In this document: piece by piece, positions 63,197-64,000 of the stretch
Layout: the number at the start of each line of letters is the position of its first letter
How positions within the stretch are numbered: the stretch's first letter is position 1
Assembly (NCBI GenBank): GCA_963750495.1
Contig: CAVVQV010000004.1
Location: forward strand, 62,001 to 126,000
Source of the DNA: JANLYC01 sp963750495
GTDB lineage: Bacteria > Actinomycetota > Actinomycetes > Propionibacteriales > Nocardioidaceae
Reading direction: 5' to 3'
DNA length: 64,000 bases
Program-made: the position numbers and the translations under genes
Notes under the pieces: generated by a model
What the model saw: only the letters and a program-made list of their open reading frames with translations
Told to the model about the DNA's origin: nothing
The model's database searches: none

Positions 63197-63469
63197 ATGT
63201 GTCTGGGTATCCCCGGCCAAGTCGTCGAGCTGCTCGAGGGGTACGGCGGCCAGCTGGCGCTCATCGACGTCGAAGGTGCGCAGCGCAAGGTCAACATCGG
63301 CATGCTCGACCTCGACGAACAGCTGCTGCAGCCGGGTGACTGGGTCCTCATCCACATGGGCTTCGCGGTCGAACGCGTCGACTCCGCCGGAGCAGCAGCG
63401 GCAATGGCGGGGCTCGAGATGATGGGTCGGCCGCGTGAGCCCGACCCGGTCGGGAGCCCCGATGACTGA
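63197..63469 (+). CDS. hypC: Hydrogenase assembly chaperone HypC
   Basis: 90 aa. N-terminus MCLGIPGQVVEL with the essential Cys2, then GDWVLIHMGFAVERVD typical of HypC/HupF. Holds the iron with its CN and CO ligands with HypD and delivers it to the large subunit. It follows the protease by 2 bp and overlaps the next gene by 8 bp. Confidence 0.94.
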   Translation: MCLGIPGQVVELLEGYGGQLALIDVEGAQRKVNIGMLDLDEQLLQPGDWVLIHMGFAVERVDSAGAAAAMAGLEMMGRPREPDPVGSPDD

Positions 63470-64000
63470 GCTGGCCGCATCGACCCGGCCCACCCCTCCG
63501 CGACCGCCCACCCCGGGCCCGGTCCTGTTCGCCCGCTACGCCTTTCCGCCGAACTCACACGGGTTCTGCGGGCCCAACGACTCCCAGGCGTTCTTCGAAT
63601 ACGGTGTGGCGGCGCAGGACGACGGCCTGCGAGCCATGTCCCAGCAGTTCGCGGGTGCCTGGCCGTACCTCGAGCTGATCGCCGAGGCGACCGGACTCGA
63701 CGATCCGCTGGACCGGCGGGTGGTCGAGGCCTACTGGGTCGGCACCCAACGGCTCGACCAGGTGAGTCCCGGCGCGGTGGGCAAGTCCATGGAAGAGCGC
63801 TTCCGTCATATGACCGGAACCAAGTTCTTCACCCTGACGGAGAGCGTCCTCGGCGGCGGCGTACCGCACCACAGCTTCGCCGTCTTCTGCATCTACCCGT
63901 GGACCGGGCTGCTCACCGACGGGCGCAAGGCCAAGCAGGCGCTCACCGTCCTCGACCGCTGCCGGATCCGCTGGGGTCGGGTGCTGGGCGTGCAGGGCGA
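63462..64000 (+). CDS. DUF6390-like hydrogenase-locus protein (5' part)
   Basis: 179 codons visible, open at the right edge. Starts MTELAASTRPTPPRPP. Distinct segments are FARYAFPPNSHGFCGPNDSQ, then GAWPYLELIAEATG and FAVFCIYPWTGLL. I associate this N-terminus with a family found in actinobacterial 1h hydrogenase loci, usually followed by hypF, hypD and hypE. Function unknown. Starts 8 bp inside hypC, behind GGGAG. Confidence 0.75.
   Translation, partial: MTELAASTRPTPPRPPTPGPVLFARYAFPPNSHGFCGPNDSQAFFEYGVAAQDDGLRAMSQQFAGAWPYLELIAEATGLDDPLDRRVVEAYWVGTQRLDQVSPGAVGKSMEERFRHMTGTKFFTLTESVLGGGVPHHSFAVFCIYPWTGLLTDGRKAKQALTVLDRCRIRWGRVLGVQG

Overview
This window is 64 kb of GC-rich, densely packed actinobacterial chromosome. 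It carries RbpA, WhiA, OpcA, a mycothiol-dependent-enzyme relative, DUF2510 and DUF222 proteins, many GTG starts, 4-bp ATGA/GTGA overlaps between consecutive genes, and repeated -10 hexamers that end 6-8 nt before a start codon (leaderless messages). Gene order (heme A genes, then tkt-tal-pgi-zwf-opcA-pgl, rbpA, secG, tpiA-pgk-gap, whiA-yvcK-rapZ-uvrC) and the fabG4/maoC/thiolase block suggest Propionibacteriales, perhaps Nocardioidaceae. That is inference from content; no rRNA gene is present to confirm it.

Layout. 0-5 kb: the start of a SufR-like repressor gene leaving the left edge, a divergent drug-type ABC exporter, heme A synthase (ctaA), an RDD membrane protein and heme O synthase (ctaB). 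5-14 kb: a pentose-phosphate block. 14-23 kb: rbpA, secG, lower glycolysis (tpiA-pgk-gap), then whiA-yvcK-rapZ-uvrC. 23-29 kb: a membrane acyltransferase with an SGNH domain, a TTC38-like TPR protein, a frameshifted GH15 glucoamylase and a Tat/Rieske lipoprotein. 29-42 kb: uvrA with a histone-like tail, small-enzyme genes, a three-gene set resembling murein-peptide recycling, terC behind a probable Mn2+ riboswitch, and uvrB. 42-54 kb: methyltransferase, PAP2, AlkA-type glycosylase, a decayed DUF222/HNH gene, an ATP-dependent DNA ligase, SGNH hydrolase, thiolase, FabG4-like reductase, MaoC dehydratase, an M23 peptidase with FG-GAP-like repeats and an NAD epimerase.

54.4-64 kb is the most distinctive region: a group 1h (formerly group 5) high-affinity [NiFe]-hydrogenase locus. 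Order: hypA, hypB, hhyS, hhyL, a NifU/Rieske-like protein, DUF5947, DUF6084, a 487-aa accessory protein, two 39-aa membrane microproteins, a maturation protease, hypC and a DUF6390-like gene cut by the right edge. Enzymes of this group oxidise atmospheric H2 during starvation. hypD, hypE and hypF are not in the window. The small- and large-subunit genes lie in one uninterrupted 981-codon frame. A one-base shift near 56739 would restore a conventional small-subunit end at 56769, so the fusion is either a real novelty or the product of a single indel.

A second apparent single-base indel interrupts the GH15 gene. Both need read-level confirmation. No tRNA, rRNA, CRISPR array, prophage or intact insertion sequence was seen, and no stretch above 300 bases lacks a gene call.
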